Shown: positions 22,790 to 34,190 of the stretch, one piece after another | Position numbering within the stretch: the stretch's first letter is position 1 | Layout: every line of letters starts with the position of its first letter | Source: Schistocephalus solidus | Taxonomy: Eukaryota; Platyhelminthes; Cestoda; Diphyllobothriidea; Diphyllobothriidae | NCBI GenBank assembly: GCA_017591395.1 | Contig: WEDG01000745.1 | Coordinates: forward strand, 56,329 to 120,328 | Direction of reading: 5' to 3' | Length of the DNA stretch: 64,000 bases | Notes under the pieces: model-generated | Database searches by the model: none | The model's input: the letters and a program-made list of their open reading frames with translations, nothing else | What the model was told of the DNA's origin: nothing | Position numbers and translations under genes: made by a program

Positions 22790-23116
22790 CCAGGTTTATT
22801 TTTAAATGGTAGGCCCTTTATGTATGCCGACGATTTAAAAGTTGTTTATCGAAACAAGCTGGTAGATCATGACACCATGCTTTATCTATTAAAAAATGAG
22901 CTTGAGGCCTTTGTCCAGTGGTGCGGACCATGGCGCCTTTCCCTTTCTTGGAACAAATGTTCCATTATGGTTGTTGGTGATAACCATCAGCGTCAACTAA
23001 GCATATATGGCGACGATCGAAATGTTCCCAGCGTTGTTAAGGATCTGGGCATATCATATTCCAATGGGCTCAATCTTTCAGAGCATTGTGCCCTGATTGT
23101 CCGCAATGCACACTGA
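22790..23116 (+). pseudogene. B2 RT fragment with YADD
   Basis: Open frame from NYVPGLF through FMYADDLKV (motif C intact) to RLSLSWNKCSIMVVGDNHQ and LSEHCALIV. Motifs A and B are missing because the copy is truncated. Stops follow in the thumb (CTGA after NAH), and a second RT-derived copy begins at about 23597. Confidence 0.75.
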
Positions 23117-23575
23117 ACTACCGGGTTTATCCACCAAAATTTTAAAACTACTGATATTAGACTCCGCCATAAAATGTACGTTAGGCCTGGCCTGGAATAC
23201 TGATCGTTTCTATTAAGCCTTCTGCGCACTAGTGAACGGAAGAAAATATAATCGGTCCAGCACTGTTTTAAGTAAAGAATTTTATCGTTGGAGCACCGTA
23301 GTCAGTCGTATCAAGAAAGTTGTGGGCTAATAAACATTGATCACTTATGGTTTCGCCGAGTACCAAAAATACTCTTTTAACTGGTTAAAATTTTGAATAG
23401 TCGTACATTTAATCCCCTTAAAGCTGTGAGGCAGTTTGACCACCGTCGGCACAGCAGTTTCACAATGTATTTGTATTTCCTCCATATGCTCACACAATAA
23501 AGTATCATCGATTTTTTTCGGCTACTGCTATAGCCATGTGGTAAAAACTACCCCATAATGTTAAAGTCCCGCGAA

Positions 23576-24136
23576 GTTATTCTTCGTTCAACGCACAAAT
23601 GTTCCGTTATGGTTGTCGGTGACAACCATCAGCCTCATCTTAGCATAGATGACCACGATATAAATGTACCTGGCATTGTTAAGGACCTGGGCATATCATA
23701 TTCCAACGGTCTCAATCTTTCAGAGCATTGCACCTTGATTGTCTCCAAAGCACGCAGAACTGTCGGGTTTATCCTCCGAAATTTTAAAACTATTAATATT
23801 AGACTCCGCCTTTATAAAATGTACGTTGACCTGGCCTGGAATACTGCTCCTTTCTATTTAGCCTTCTGCGCGCTAGCGAACGGAAGAAAATAGAATCCGT
23901 CCAGCACTTCTTCACGAAAAGAATTTTATCGTTGGAGCACCGTAATCTGTCGTATCAAGAACGCTGTGGGCTTGTTAACATTGATTCCTTATGGTTTCGC
24001 CTAGTGCAGAAGGGACTCTTTTTGCTGTTTAAGCTTTTGAATAATCTTACATTTAATCCTCTTATCACTGTGAGGCAGTTTGACTATCCTCGGCGCAGCA
24101 GTCATCGCAATGTCTTTTTATTTCTTCCATTGGCGC
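23576..24136 (+). pseudogene. B2 RT thumb and C-terminal fragment
   Basis: Frames 23558-23893 and 23932-24189 carry KCSVMVVGDNHQPHLSID, LGISYSNGLNLSEHCTLIV and then the C-terminal segment HRNLSYQERCGLVNIDSLW, with a frameshift between. Both also occur in the outer copy at 22940-23400 in a more decayed state. The final codons past 24137 belong to the 5' end of the inserted B element. Confidence 0.72.
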
Positions 24137-24663
24137 GTTGTTTGAAATGGGTATCGAATTTCAAGTACCTCGAGCCTACGAGTTTTTAGTCTCTATCTCA
24201 GTGAAGAAGACATGGTGCTGGAAAATTATTAAAGAATTGTCTTTATATTCCTCTGAGTTTGTAAATTGCGACTTGGACCCTCGATCTTTGCTGCTTTCTG
24301 AAACTCACGCCAGCTGTGTGCTCCCTGCATCTGCTCTCAATCGTGGAAGGGGCTCAAACCAAAGGCTGAGTCCTTATATTTTCATATTCTTATTTTTAAA
24401 TATCCTAACTGACTCTCTGTTAATTTTGTGGCAATTATAACATACAAAACGCAAGTTCCATAAGTTTATTGTCAAACAATTGGTCCACGACCTAGTTTCT
24501 TGGGACCGTCTATCGGCGCCTCTACCCACTCGGCAATATTGGCAGGGGATCTTGTTAAGCAATTTAATGGACAAGCAGAAAACAATTGTAACTATCGTTA
24601 TTCTGCTATTTGTTCACCTCCCGCTAAACGGGGTAAAAGTTCAGTAAGCTTAACTAATGTAGC

Positions 24664-25540
24664 TTGCGAAGACGAAACATGTATGGGGTGTTTCAGCCTC
24701 CAGCAGAAATTCTCAGGATGGAGCAGGAAATAAGCAATCTAAGACAAGAAATAGATAACTTAAAAAAATCTATATCTTGCCCAACTGCTAAAAAAGCTCC
24801 TGTTCATAATAAACTTACCACAAAGCAAAATTCGTATTCATATATAGCTTCTTCAAGCTTACATAAAAGTCAAAGTAAACATATCGCGATAGTTGGACCC
24901 GGTAAACCAGAGGAATTTTCGCACCTTCCGAAGGGAGCCCCATCTAGTCCTTGCGCCACTCAACCGGTACTTAGTTCGGGTAGCATCAGCACTAATCGGG
25001 CTTTACCGCCCATCGCTACATCACTGGTAGACGTTGCACCAACATGCGATGTTGAAGAGGTTGGCGAGTTTGTAAAGCCAAAGAAGAAAAGGTCTAAGAA
25101 GAACAAGTCGTGCAGAGATTTGGCTCCAGCCTGCCCAAAACCCGGCTCATCTGGATCTATCAGGCAAAGTGAGCTGGTTACCAGTACTCACTCAGCTGAA
25201 AGATCTGAGTTACAAACGGGCCCTAGATTGAGTCGAAAACAGAATGTAGTCATTAAAGGTGTCCCGGAGTCAGCTTCAATTATTCCAAAGGAGCGAGTTA
25301 AACATGACTGTGAACTCCTTAAATTGTATGCAAAAACGCTGCTGACGGACGGCGAGTCCATTCATATTCTCAAGGCATATAGAATAGGGAAGGCTCTGTC
25401 TACACCCAATTCAAATCCTCGACCAAGACCTCTTAAAATCATCTTGGAAAACGAAGCACTGGCACAGCTCCTGCTATAGAGAAAATCAACCCTTCAGGGT
25501 CCGCATTCTGAAGTGTTTTTTTCAACCGGAATATGGGTTG
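24664..25540 (+). pseudogene. family B ORF1 (nucleic-acid-binding protein)
   Basis: The 271-codon open part (to 25479) starts with a predicted coiled coil (RMEQEISNLRQEIDNLKKS). A Ser/Pro/Lys-rich middle with KKKRSKKNKS follows. From SRKQNVVIKGVPES onward lies an RRM-like segment ending RIGKAL and RPRPLKIILENE. This order matches ORF1 proteins of CR1/L2/L1-like elements, which coat the element RNA. A TAG at 25479 interrupts it. The basic tail GLKERMKMRRLIIELE can be read past the stop in a shifted frame to about 25680. The start may be further upstream, since 24500-24733 is open in another frame. Confidence 0.75.
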
Positions 25541-25761
25541 AAAGAACGAATGAAAATGCGACGGCTAATAATAGAACTGGAAACACGAAACACCAATAGC
25601 GAGGCAAATCTCAAAATAAGGGATGTACAGATAGTTCAAGTGAAAAGAGCATTTCTCTGGCCGAAGGCAGTCACCCTGACTGCCTAACTGTCCCGTTTCA
25701 GAAATCAAAAACGCGCCCGCTTAAACTAATCGTCCTCAATACCAGATCTCTGCTTAATAAG

Positions 25762-26706
25762 ATGCCTTTGCTCCAGACTCTGGTTAACATCCACCACCCC
25801 GACATTGTAATAGTGACACAGACATGGGCAACACCCTGTGTATCCGACTCCGAACTCTCTATTCTAGGCTACGCTTACATTCGGAATGATCGACACGAGG
25901 GCCGTGGCGGAGGAAGCTGTATCTATGTTAGGCAACCACTTACATTTTTTCAATTGGACTATCGCCAATTTACCGCGGTAGAGGAGAGCTGTTGGCTCCG
26001 AGTAGTTCTAAAAGATAACTACTCTTTACTCGTTGGTAGTGTCTATCGCCCACCCAATGCCAGCGAGGATTACGATCTTTGTCTCTCGCTGGCATTTCAA
26101 GCTGCAGCTGACTTAAATCTGAAGTACTGCTTGATTGCAGGTGACTTCAATCTTCCTGAAGTTCACTGGTTTCCAACTTCCGGTCCTGTAAAGTTCAAAG
26201 ACCTACTTGAGGCCATAGATATAGCATGTGGGACCAGGTAGTTGATTTCCCACCCGAGGATCAAATATACTTGATCTTATTTTTTGTAGAGGTTGTCAGA
26301 CATCGTCAGTGTCACCTTTAGATCCATTTGGGAATTCTGCTCATACTATAGTTCTTTCTACACTAGAACAAGAGGCTGCTGAAACGTTTTCCAAAAAATA
26401 TAGCTTTCTTCGTGATTTCAGATCAGCAAATATGAGGGAATTGCTAACACACCCCATAATTCCCACGACTGGACTAACTTCTTTGTATGTTGGGATGTGA
26501 ATGTTTGTACTGATACTTTTTACAAAGTTCTATGTCCACTCATTTCTCGTTTTATTCCCCGTAAGAAAATAATTAATGTCAAGGATGAAGTCTACCTCCC
26601 TCTATCATTCCGCCGTAGACTGCATAGACTCTCCCGTCGTTTTCATCTACAAAACGACACCTCCATCCTGCCCTTGATCCAGCAAATCTTTGAAGAGGCT
26701 GTCTGA
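25762..26706 (+). pseudogene. family B ORF2: AP-endonuclease and linker
   Basis: Frame 25762-26241 holds the EN N-terminal two thirds (IVIVTQTWATP, GRGGGSCIYV, GDFNLPEVHW). A frameshift near 26230 leads to 26309-26500 and 26497-26706 with the rest and the linker (KKIINVKDEVYLPLSFRRRL). Two catalytic positions are altered: the active-site glutamate of the T-E-T-W box is glutamine (residue 20), and the SDH box reads NSAHT. The intact counterparts are visible elsewhere: ITET and SSDHA in the 10.4-11.0 kb copy. EN would nick the genomic target to prime reverse transcription. Confidence 0.85.
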
Positions 26707-26854
26707 CGAAAAACGACTAGCCGATGAGGTTAACTCTGTCGAAAACCCTTCGTTAAATGTTGCGAAGCTCTGATCGCGCACAGTAAAAGCGCAGAGAAAA
26801 ACGCAGCACCCCGTACTTCGAGATGCCTTAGGAAACCTAATAACTGACGCTAAG

Positions 26855-28375
26855 TTGACTGCTGATAGCTTCAATGCTTTCTTGTCTAGAACGTTTATTG
26901 AACATACTGTCGCCCACTTTCCTAACATCCGGGTTTGGACCGGTAACTTCCTCGAAACCATAACTTTTAACCTCTGGGACGTGACCGTAGCCATTCGGCG
27001 TTTTCGTCAATCTTACAGTCCAGGACCAGATGGCGTCCCGGTCAGCGTTCTAAAGGTGGATGCAAACGATATTTTACCGTATCTTCTGTATAAGATATTT
27101 AATCTTGCTCTTGAAAGTGAAACTTTCCCTATTTCATGGAAGGAATCGCACATACTGCCTTTTCCGAAACACGGCCGACCTACGTCATTTGACGACTTTA
27201 GGTCAATAAATACACTACCAGCAGTCTCGAAGATCTTCGAGACCTAGATCAAAGACAAGATGATGTGTCACCTAAGAGAAAATAACCTACTTAATGCGGC
27301 TCAGCATGGTTTTCTCAAAAAAGGTCTCGTGACACTTGCCAGCTCTCTTTCGTTGATCATGTGGTACAATCTAGAGACAGCAGTTTTGCGATTTACACCA
27401 TTTACTTCGATTTCACTAAGGATTTCGATCGAGTTGACCATGATCTCCTACTGCTGAAACTTGCCTACTTCGGCATAGGTAACAAGCTTCTGAACTTAAT
27501 ATTTTCCTATTTGAATGCTCGCGCACAACGGGTTAAAATTTCTGATGTTATCTCCACCCCCACGCATGGGAGGAGCAGAGTTATTCAGGGCAGCGTGCTC
27601 GGCTTGCTTCTATTTTGCCTCTTTGTCAACGATGTTCCTGATTGTTTTCAGTATGGTAGGCCCTTTATTTACGCTGACGATTTAAAAGTTGCCTATCGAT
27701 ATAAACCGGTTGATCGCAACATCGTGCTTCAGCTTTTAAAAAAGGATCTTCAGGCCTTCGCTCAGTGGTGTCGCACATGGCGCCTCTCAATTTCTTGGCA
27801 AAAGTGCTCCGTTATGGTTATTGGCGACAACCATCAGCCCCACCTAAGCATAGACGGTCACGATCTAAACGTGCCCGGAGTTATAAAGGATCTGGGCATA
27901 TCATATTCTAGTAGTCTTAATCTTTCAGAGCACTGCGCCCTGATTGTCTCGAAAGCACGCCAAACTACTGGGTTTATTCTCAGAAATTTTAAAACCGTCA
28001 AAATTAGAATCAGCCTCTATAAAATGTATGTCAGGCCTAGTCTGGAATACTGCTCGTTTCTTTTTAGTCTTCTGCACGCTAGTGAACGAAAGAAGATAGA
28101 ATCAGTCCAGCACTTCTTTACAAAAAGAGTTTTCTTTTCAGATCACCGAAACCTCTCCTACCACCAATGCTGTGAGCTTACAAGCCTTGACCCGCTGTGG
28201 CTTCGCAGATTACAGAAGGAACTATTTTGTACTGTTTAAACTACTAAACAGTCGTACATTTAACCCCCTTACATCTCTGAGGCACCGCGACCACTCTCAG
28301 CGCACCAGTCATCGAGATGTATTTTTATTTCTCCCTTTGCACGCACAGTTAGATACCGACAGTTTTTTTCGGTAA
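26855..28375 (+). pseudogene. family B ORF2 reverse transcriptase
   Basis: Three frames in order cover the RT. 26855-27247 is the pre-RT segment (SPGPDGVPVSVLK). 27361-28239 (292 codons) has motif A FDFTKDFD at 16-23, motif B GSVLGLLLF at 77-85 and motif C YADD at 104-107, then the thumb. 28172-28375 is the C-terminal segment. A TAG near 27246 and shifts near 27350 and 28230 separate them. Catalytic aspartates of motifs A and C are kept. This is the longest family B RT frame and the best reference for the decayed copies. Confidence 0.88.
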
Positions 28376-28749
28376 ATGCTCTAGCAATCTGGAATAAGCT
28401 ACCTAGAAGTATCAAAATTCTGCAAAGCTATCCCTTGTGAACGCGAACTGTCACTATTTTTCGACATTCAGGGCACCTTCCAAAACTTTTGGGTGCTGAC
28501 TCTGTTGAAGCTCTCTTCGGTTCTGATGGCGTTCACGGACTCTGAATCCTGTGCCTGTATTCATGCTGAGGGCAATTTTACTGGCTCTGCAGACCTCAAT
28601 CAGCTTATTGTTCAGTCAACAACGAACAGCCGCTCGCCAACATACCTCCTGGTGCAGAATACCGGATCCATAACACTGAATGGAGAGGTTCTTCACCGGG
28701 CACCTGTGTTAACGCGTCTCTGTTCATAACTTTAATTTCTCAATAAGCT

Positions 28750-28804
28750 GCAGTTTTTTCTCCTGAAAATACCTGAAACAACGATCAGGAGTTTTTTTCA
28801 CTGT
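28750..28804 (+). promoter_or_regulatory. conserved 3' UTR hairpin, family B
   Basis: GCAGT, a T-run and CTCCTGA on the left pair with TCAGGAG, a T-run and ACTGT on the right (one G-U). The inner stem bases GA/TC replace the ACC/GGT of family A while pairing is kept. Confidence 0.72.
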
Positions 28805-29290
28805 CAGCGTGACCCTATACTGAATATTTTTTGACCTTGCCTGTAAACTGGCAATAAATAAATAAAATAAACTTAGCTCGCACAGTTAAGTATCGACGGT
28901 TCTTTACGGTAAACACCATGGCCATGTGGAATAAACTTCCCCATAATATAAAAGTCCAGCGGAGTTTTTCTTTGTTTAAGATAAATATTACTAGTTTTTT
29001 GCATTCAGAACAGTTTCCAAGAATTCTGGGCACCGACACGGCAGAATCTCTTTTCCTGTTCGACGGAGTGCGCGGCATCTGAACCCGATCCCAGGTGATA
29101 CCTTGAGGGATACGGCACCTTCTCTGCAGCCTGCTCCCGTTGACTTTTTCGGCTGACAGTGAGCAACCGTACACGGATGCTTTCTTGCCTGGGGCAGAAT
29201 CCCGGTTCCTAGCAAAGACAGAGAGACTGCATACAGACTGCAATTGTGTTAGCCCTTCCCTGATCTGAATTGCTATTATCCTTACAGGCG

Positions 29291-29369
29291 GCAGTTATTT
29301 CTCCTAAATAACATAAAGATAGGAAAAACACTTATAATGATATATAATCAGGAGGTTTTTTTTCACTGC
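29291..29369 (+). promoter_or_regulatory. conserved 3' UTR hairpin, subfamily B2
   Basis: GCAGT then CTCCT on the left face AGGAG then ACTGC on the right, with T-rich runs between. It lies just ahead of the ATT tail of the inner B2 copy. The outer B2 copy has a decayed version at about 29745-29805. Confidence 0.62.
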
Positions 29370-30471
29370 CAGCCTCTACCCACTGAATATTTCATCTGAC
29401 AATGCCTGTAAACCGGAATTAAATACAACTATTATTATTATTAGTAATTATTAATAGTTTGTTGCATTCAGAATAGTTTCCAAGAATTCTGGGCGCTGAC
29501 ACGGTAGAATCTGTTTTCCAGTTCGACGGAGTGCGCGGCATCTGAACCAGTTCCCAGGTCTTACCTTGAGGGATATGGTACCGTCCCTGCAGCCTGTACC
29601 CGTTGAATTCTTCGGCAGACAGTGAGCAACCGCCCTTGGATAAACGCTTGCCAGAGGCAGAATCCCGGTTCCTAACAGAGACGGCAAACAGACTGCACTT
29701 GTGTTAGACCTTCCCTGATCTGAACTTCTATCATCCTAACAGTCAGCAGTTTTTTCCTGAATAAAATTAAGATACGAAAAAAACATATATATATTCTGGA
29801 GTTTTTTTCCCTGACAGCCTGAGCTTCACTGAATATTTCGTCTGATAATGCCTGTAAACCAGCATTGATTACAACTATTATTATTATTAATCCGGAAAAT
29901 ATGTTGGCTGTCTATCTTGACCGAAGGCAGTCACTCTGACAGCGTAACTGTCCAGTCCCAAAAACCAAATCTTGCCCCCTTAAATTTTTCGTTTTAAATG
30001 CCAGATCTCTGCTTTATATGATGTCTCTGCTCCAGACTCTAGTTTTCATTCAGAGATTAGACATTGTAATAGTAACAGATACATGGGCAATACTTTGGGT
30101 ATCCAACTTCAAGTTTTCTATTTAGGCTACGCTTACATTCGGAATGATCGACACGAGGGTCATGGTGGAGGAAGTTGGATCTATGTTGATCAACCACCTA
30201 CATTTCTGCCGCTGGAATATTGAAAATTTACCGCGGTAGAAGAGAGCTGCTAGTTCCGAGTTGTTCTAAAGGATAACTACTCTGTACTCGTGGGTTGTGT
30301 CTACCACCCATAACGCCAGTAAGGATTACGATCTCTGTCTTTCACGCCGCAGCTTACTTAAATCAGAAGAACTGCTTGATTGCAGGTGACTAAAATCTTC
30401 CTGACGTTCATTCTTTTCTGCCTTCCGGTCCTGCAAAGTTCAAAGAATTACTTAAGGCCAAAGCTATCGGC

Positions 30472-31056
30472 ATGTGGGACCAGGTAGTTGATTTTCCCAC
30501 CCGAGGATCACACATATTTGATCTTATTTTCTGTAGAGGTTTTAAGCCATTGTCAGTGTTACCTTTAGACCCACATGGGATTGCTTATCATGCCATAGTT
30601 TTTTCTACGCAGGAACTAGAGTCTGGTAAAGCGTTTTCAAAAAATAAAGTTTTTTCCGTGATTTCCGATCAAAATATGGGGAAATTACTAACACATCTTA
30701 ATTTCCACGATAAGACTAGCTTCTTTCTAAGTTTGGATGTGTATTTTTGTACTGCTAAATTGCACCAAGTTCTGAATCCGCTTATTTCTCGTTTTTGCCT
30801 CCATACGAAAATAATTAATGTCAAGGAAGAAGTCTACCTCCCTTTATTTTTCCGCCGTAGACTGCGTAGACTCTTACGTCTTTTTCATTTACAAAAAGAT
30901 ACTTCCGTTCTGCCCTTAATCCAACTAATCTCTAAAATGGCTAAGAAGCTGTCTGAAGAAAACCTACTAGTTGATGAGGTCAAATTTGATGGAAACCCTT
31001 GGTTAAATGTCACTAAACTCTTTTCGTGCGTAGCAAACGCGCACAGAAAAAGTTAG
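30472..31056 (+). pseudogene. family B ORF2: EN C-terminus and linker (duplicate)
   Basis: 194-codon frame, the inverted duplicate of 16194-16778 with only two or three residue changes. It carries VVDFPTRGSHIFDLIF, the lost SDH box (AYHAI) and the linker YLPLFFRRRLRRLL. EN upstream (30050-30470) is recognisable only through stops; its T-E-T-W box reads TDTW. Confidence 0.82.
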
Positions 31057-31543
31057 CAACGCATTCTTCGAGACGAATTAGGAAACCGCATAGCTGACGC
31101 TAAGTTGACGGCTGATAGCTTCAATGCTTTTTGTCCAGAATTTTTTTAATGAAAATTATGTCGCTCCCTTCTGAACATCTAGGTTTGGATCAGTACCGTC
31201 ATCGAAACCATAACGTTTACCCTCTTGGACGTGGCCATAGCTTTTTCGCGTTTTCGTCAATCTTACAGTCCTGAACCAGATGTCGTCCTGGTCAGCGTTC
31301 TAAATTTGGATGCAAATGGTATATTGCCGTTCCTTCTGTAAAAGATATTTAATCTTGCTCTTGAAAGTGAAACCTGTCCTATTTTACGAAAGGAATCGCA
31401 CATTCTGTCTATACCCGAACACGGCTGATATAGGCCATTTGACGACTGTGGGCCAATAAATACAGTACCAGTAGCCTTAAAGATCTTGGAGACATGGATA
31501 AAAGACAATATGATGTGTCAACTAACGGAGAATAACCTACTCA

Positions 31544-31735
31544 ATGTGGCACAACATGGGTTTCTTGAAAAAAAGATCATGTGACACCTGCCATGTCTCT
31601 TTCTTTGATCATGTGCTACAATCTAGAGACAGCAGTTTTGAACTGTCTGTGGATTTTTCGATTTCGATGAAACCTTTGATCACGTTGACCATGATCTCCT
31701 ACTGCCGAAACTTGGTAGCAAACTTCCGAACTTAA
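31544..31735 (+). pseudogene. family B RT N-terminal fragment (duplicate)
   Basis: Near-exact inverted duplicate of 15517-15708, with NMGFLKKRSCDTCHVSFF. RT reading stops at about 31810, where the reverse-oriented 3' end of the other B copy begins. Confidence 0.75.
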
Positions 31736-32522
31736 AGTCCTGCTATTTGGATGCTCGCACAAAACGATTTAAAATTTCCGGTGTTATGTCCAACCCAACT
31801 CCTGTGAGAAGGAGAACAAAATAAAGCTTATTGAATGGATAAAGGTTTAGTACAGGGAAGTATTGACACAGGTGCACGGTGTAGTACTTCTCCTTTAATT
31901 GCTGTAGATCAGGTATTATGTTCTAGCAGCAGGTATGCCGGCGAACTGCTGCTCACTGTCAACTGAGAAATAACCCGATTACGGACTGCAGAGCCAGCAA
32001 AATTGCCTTCAGCATGAAGTCCGGCACCGGATTAAGAGTCCGTGGACGCCATCAGAACGGAAGAGAGCTTCCAAAAAAATCAGCACCCAAAATTTGTGAG
32101 AGGTGTCCTGAATGTAGAAAACTAGTGACAGCTCTCGTAAATAAAGGATAGATTTGCTGAATTTTAAACCTTCTTGGTCGTTTATTCCAGATTGCTATAG
32201 CGTTTACCGAAAAATCTGACGGTATCTAACGGTGCGTGACAAAGGAAGAAATAAAAATACATCTCGATGACTGGTGCGCCGAGAGTGGTCGAGCTGTCTC
32301 AGGGATGTAAGGGGGCTTAAAGGTAAGACTGTTTTAATGTTTAAACAGTAAAAATAGTCCTTTCTGTAATCTACGAAGCAACAATGGGTTGAGGCTTGTA
32401 AGCTCACAGTGTTGTTGGTAGAACCGGTTTCTGTGCTCTGAAGTGAAAACTATTTTAGTTAAGAAGTGCTGGACTGATTCTTTCTTCCTCCGTTCACTCG
32501 CGTGCAGAAGGCTAAATAGAAA

Positions 32523-33214
32523 CTAGCAGTATTCCAGGCTAGGTCTGACATACATTTTATAAAGGCTTGTCCTAATATTGACATTTTTTAAATTTCTGAG
32601 AATAAACCCAGTGGTTTGGCGTGCTTTCGAGACAATCAGATTAAGACAAGACAGATTAAGACTACTAGAATATAATATGCCCAGATTCTTTATAACCCCA
32701 AGCACATTTAGGTCATGACCATCTGTGCTTAGATGAGGCTGATGGTTGTCACCACTAACCATAACGGAGAACTTGTGCCAAGAAAGCGAAAGGCGCCACG
32801 TGCGACACCACTGAGCGAAGGCTAAAAGAACCTTTTTTAAGAGCTCAAGCAAGATTTGCGATCAGCCGGTTTATAGCGATAGGCAACTTTTAAATCATCA
32901 GTATGCATAAATTGCCTTTCATGCTGAAAACAATCAGGAACATCGTTCACAAAAAGGCAAAAAAGAAGCGGGCCGAGTACGTTACCCTGAATAACTCCAC
33001 TCCTCACGTGCGTGGGGTTGGAGATAACATCAGAAATTTTAACTTGCTGTGCACGAGCATTTAAATAGGAGGATATTAGGTTCAGAAGCTTATTACCAAT
33101 GCTGAAGCAGGTAAGTTTAAGCAGGATGAGATCATGGTCAACACGATGAAAAGCTTTCGTGAAGTCGAAACAAACGGTGTAGATTGCAAAACCACTATGT
33201 CTAGATTGTAGCAC
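32523..33214 (-). pseudogene. family B RT fragment (duplicate)
   Basis: Frames 33214-32837 and 32852-32523 duplicate 14039-14730. Motif A is FDFTKAFH as in the left arm. Motif C reads HTDD here and HADD in the left arm, so one extra catalytic-site change arose after duplication or was left unconverted. The frame shift near 32845 is shared with the left arm, so it predates the duplication. Confidence 0.83.
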
Positions 33215-33312
33215 ATAATCAAAGTAAGAGAGCTGGCAGGTGTCACACGATCTTTATCCGAGAAACCCATGCTGAGTCGCATTAAGTAGGTTATTATCTG
33301 TTTGGTTATGCC

Positions 33313-33714
33313 TGGCCCACGCATATCCATGACCTTACATTTTCATTTGTCAGAGTTATTGCTGTAAACATTTATTCTTTTATCATTTTGAATGTAAATA
33401 GGGAGCTTAAGGGCGAAAGCTAATTACCTCAATAAAGTGACTTAAAGTGACGTAAAGGTCGCTTCTAACGTTTAATATACCAAAATGTGCAGTCGTACGC
33501 TTGGAATCTGTGAGAAGACGTTTCCTCAAACACCAGTACTACCTGAACGGAATTCCACTAAAAAAATAGATACGCACAAATATCAATGTATCTGGTTAGC
33601 TGCTAAGCGAATGCTCTCAAACACCCTAAAAGAGCAGTACAAAAGGCGACGATCATCACGCATTGGATCAGGCGTGCTTTCATAATCTTTCCTCCTGAAC
33701 TGTTTTTGCTGATC
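33313..33714. other. unassigned flank of the inverted repeat
   Basis: No recognisable element. A 66-codon open stretch at 33485-33685 shows no motif. This is the unique sequence just outside the right arm. Confidence 0.5.
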
Positions 33715-34190
33715 TTCAGTTCATTCGTTAGATGGCTGAGGACGTAAGTTAATTGAAGCATTTTCGTGAGATTTCGATTCATACGCCTAAAAGATCAAGA
33801 ACGAATCATCTTGACGTTTCCTTATCCCATTCTGAAATGCTACTGCAGAATTACCCTAATCTACCACCTGACCTTATTTTCCTAAGCAGTTTTTTCTCCT
33901 ACCTTCTTTTCAAAAATGAAGGCCTATTGAACTCTGCCTCCATTTTTAAGAAAGGAGTTTTTTTCACTGCCTAGTTTTTTTCACTACCTATTTTTTCTAG
34001 TTCTTCATTAATTTCAAAACGTCGCTTACTGTTGAAATAGCAGGACAAGTTATGTCTACATTATTAAGTATTTGTACATTTTATCTGCACACATTGTCAT
34101 AACTTTATTTCGTTTCTAATGTTTGCTTAGACAGTGCCTTGCCGGTGCTCACCAAATATAAATTCTAAATTCTAAATCAATAAATAAATA
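33715..34190 (+). mobile_element. CR1-like family A, 3' UTR-only copy
   Basis: Forward family A insert of about 475 bp. It starts in the 3' UTR near GGCTGAGGACGTAAGTT, keeps the hairpin (GCAGT at 33886 to ACTGC at 33970, with a slightly weaker inner stem) and ends in AAATTCTAAATTCTAAAT. It has no coding part. It resembles the fragments at 9794-10362 and 62571-63032 in extent, as expected from strong 5' truncation. Confidence 0.85.

Larger units (their letters stand above)
24138..28876 (+). mobile_element. CR1-like family B, near full-length copy
   Basis: The most complete B element in the window, about 4.74 kb. It has a 5' UTR (24138-24660), ORF1 (24664-about 25540), a spacer, ORF2 (25762-about 28400) with EN and RT, and a 3' UTR with hairpin and an AATAAATAAATAAAAT tail. 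Its limits come from the interruption of the inner B2 copy, which resumes at 28877. Frames are broken in ORF1 and ORF2 and two EN catalytic residues are substituted, so it is not active as read. Confidence 0.85.
23597..29437 (+). mobile_element. CR1-like B2 element (inner), split by full-length B
   Basis: Second B2 copy, inserted in the outer B2 and itself split into 23597-24137 (RT thumb and C-terminus, from AAATGTTCCGTTATGG) and 28877-29437 (end of the C-terminal region, 3' UTR, ATT tail). The halves meet at CCATTGGCGCG and AGCTCGCACAG. The overlap GCKCG may be a 5-bp target duplication. It differs from the outer B2 by roughly a tenth of bases in the shared thumb region, so the two are separate insertions. 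Confidence 0.75.
22700..29905 (+). mobile_element. CR1-like B2 element (outer), split by a second B2
   Basis: B2 is a sister subfamily of B with an ATT-repeat tail. This outer copy is in two parts: about 22700-23596 (RT from motif C on, and C-terminus) and about 29438-29905 (last 460 bp with the tail). The break in the first part, after GCGAAGTTATTCTTCG, continues in register at the second part's TTGCATTCAG, as shown by the uninterrupted order at 28960-29005 in the inner B2 copy. The 5' limit is vague between 22690 and 22780. Confidence 0.75.
29928..33312 (-). repeat. right arm of the inverted duplication
   Basis: Reverse copy of 13941-17232, at 30018-33312, extended by 29928-30015, which matches the B segment at 19206-19300 on the far side of the A insert. 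Family A is absent at the joint (30011-30029), so this arm preserves the pre-insertion state. In this arm the element with EN reads forward (30018-31810) and the RT-to-3'-UTR element reads in reverse (33312-31850). Flanks on both sides are unrelated to the left arm's flanks. Confidence 0.92.

Noticed and set aside
28991..29687. Two similar 74- and 78-codon reverse frames (28991-29215, 29451-29687)
   Set aside because: They are antisense to the 3' ends of two forward B2 copies. Their similarity comes from the repeat, not from a gene.
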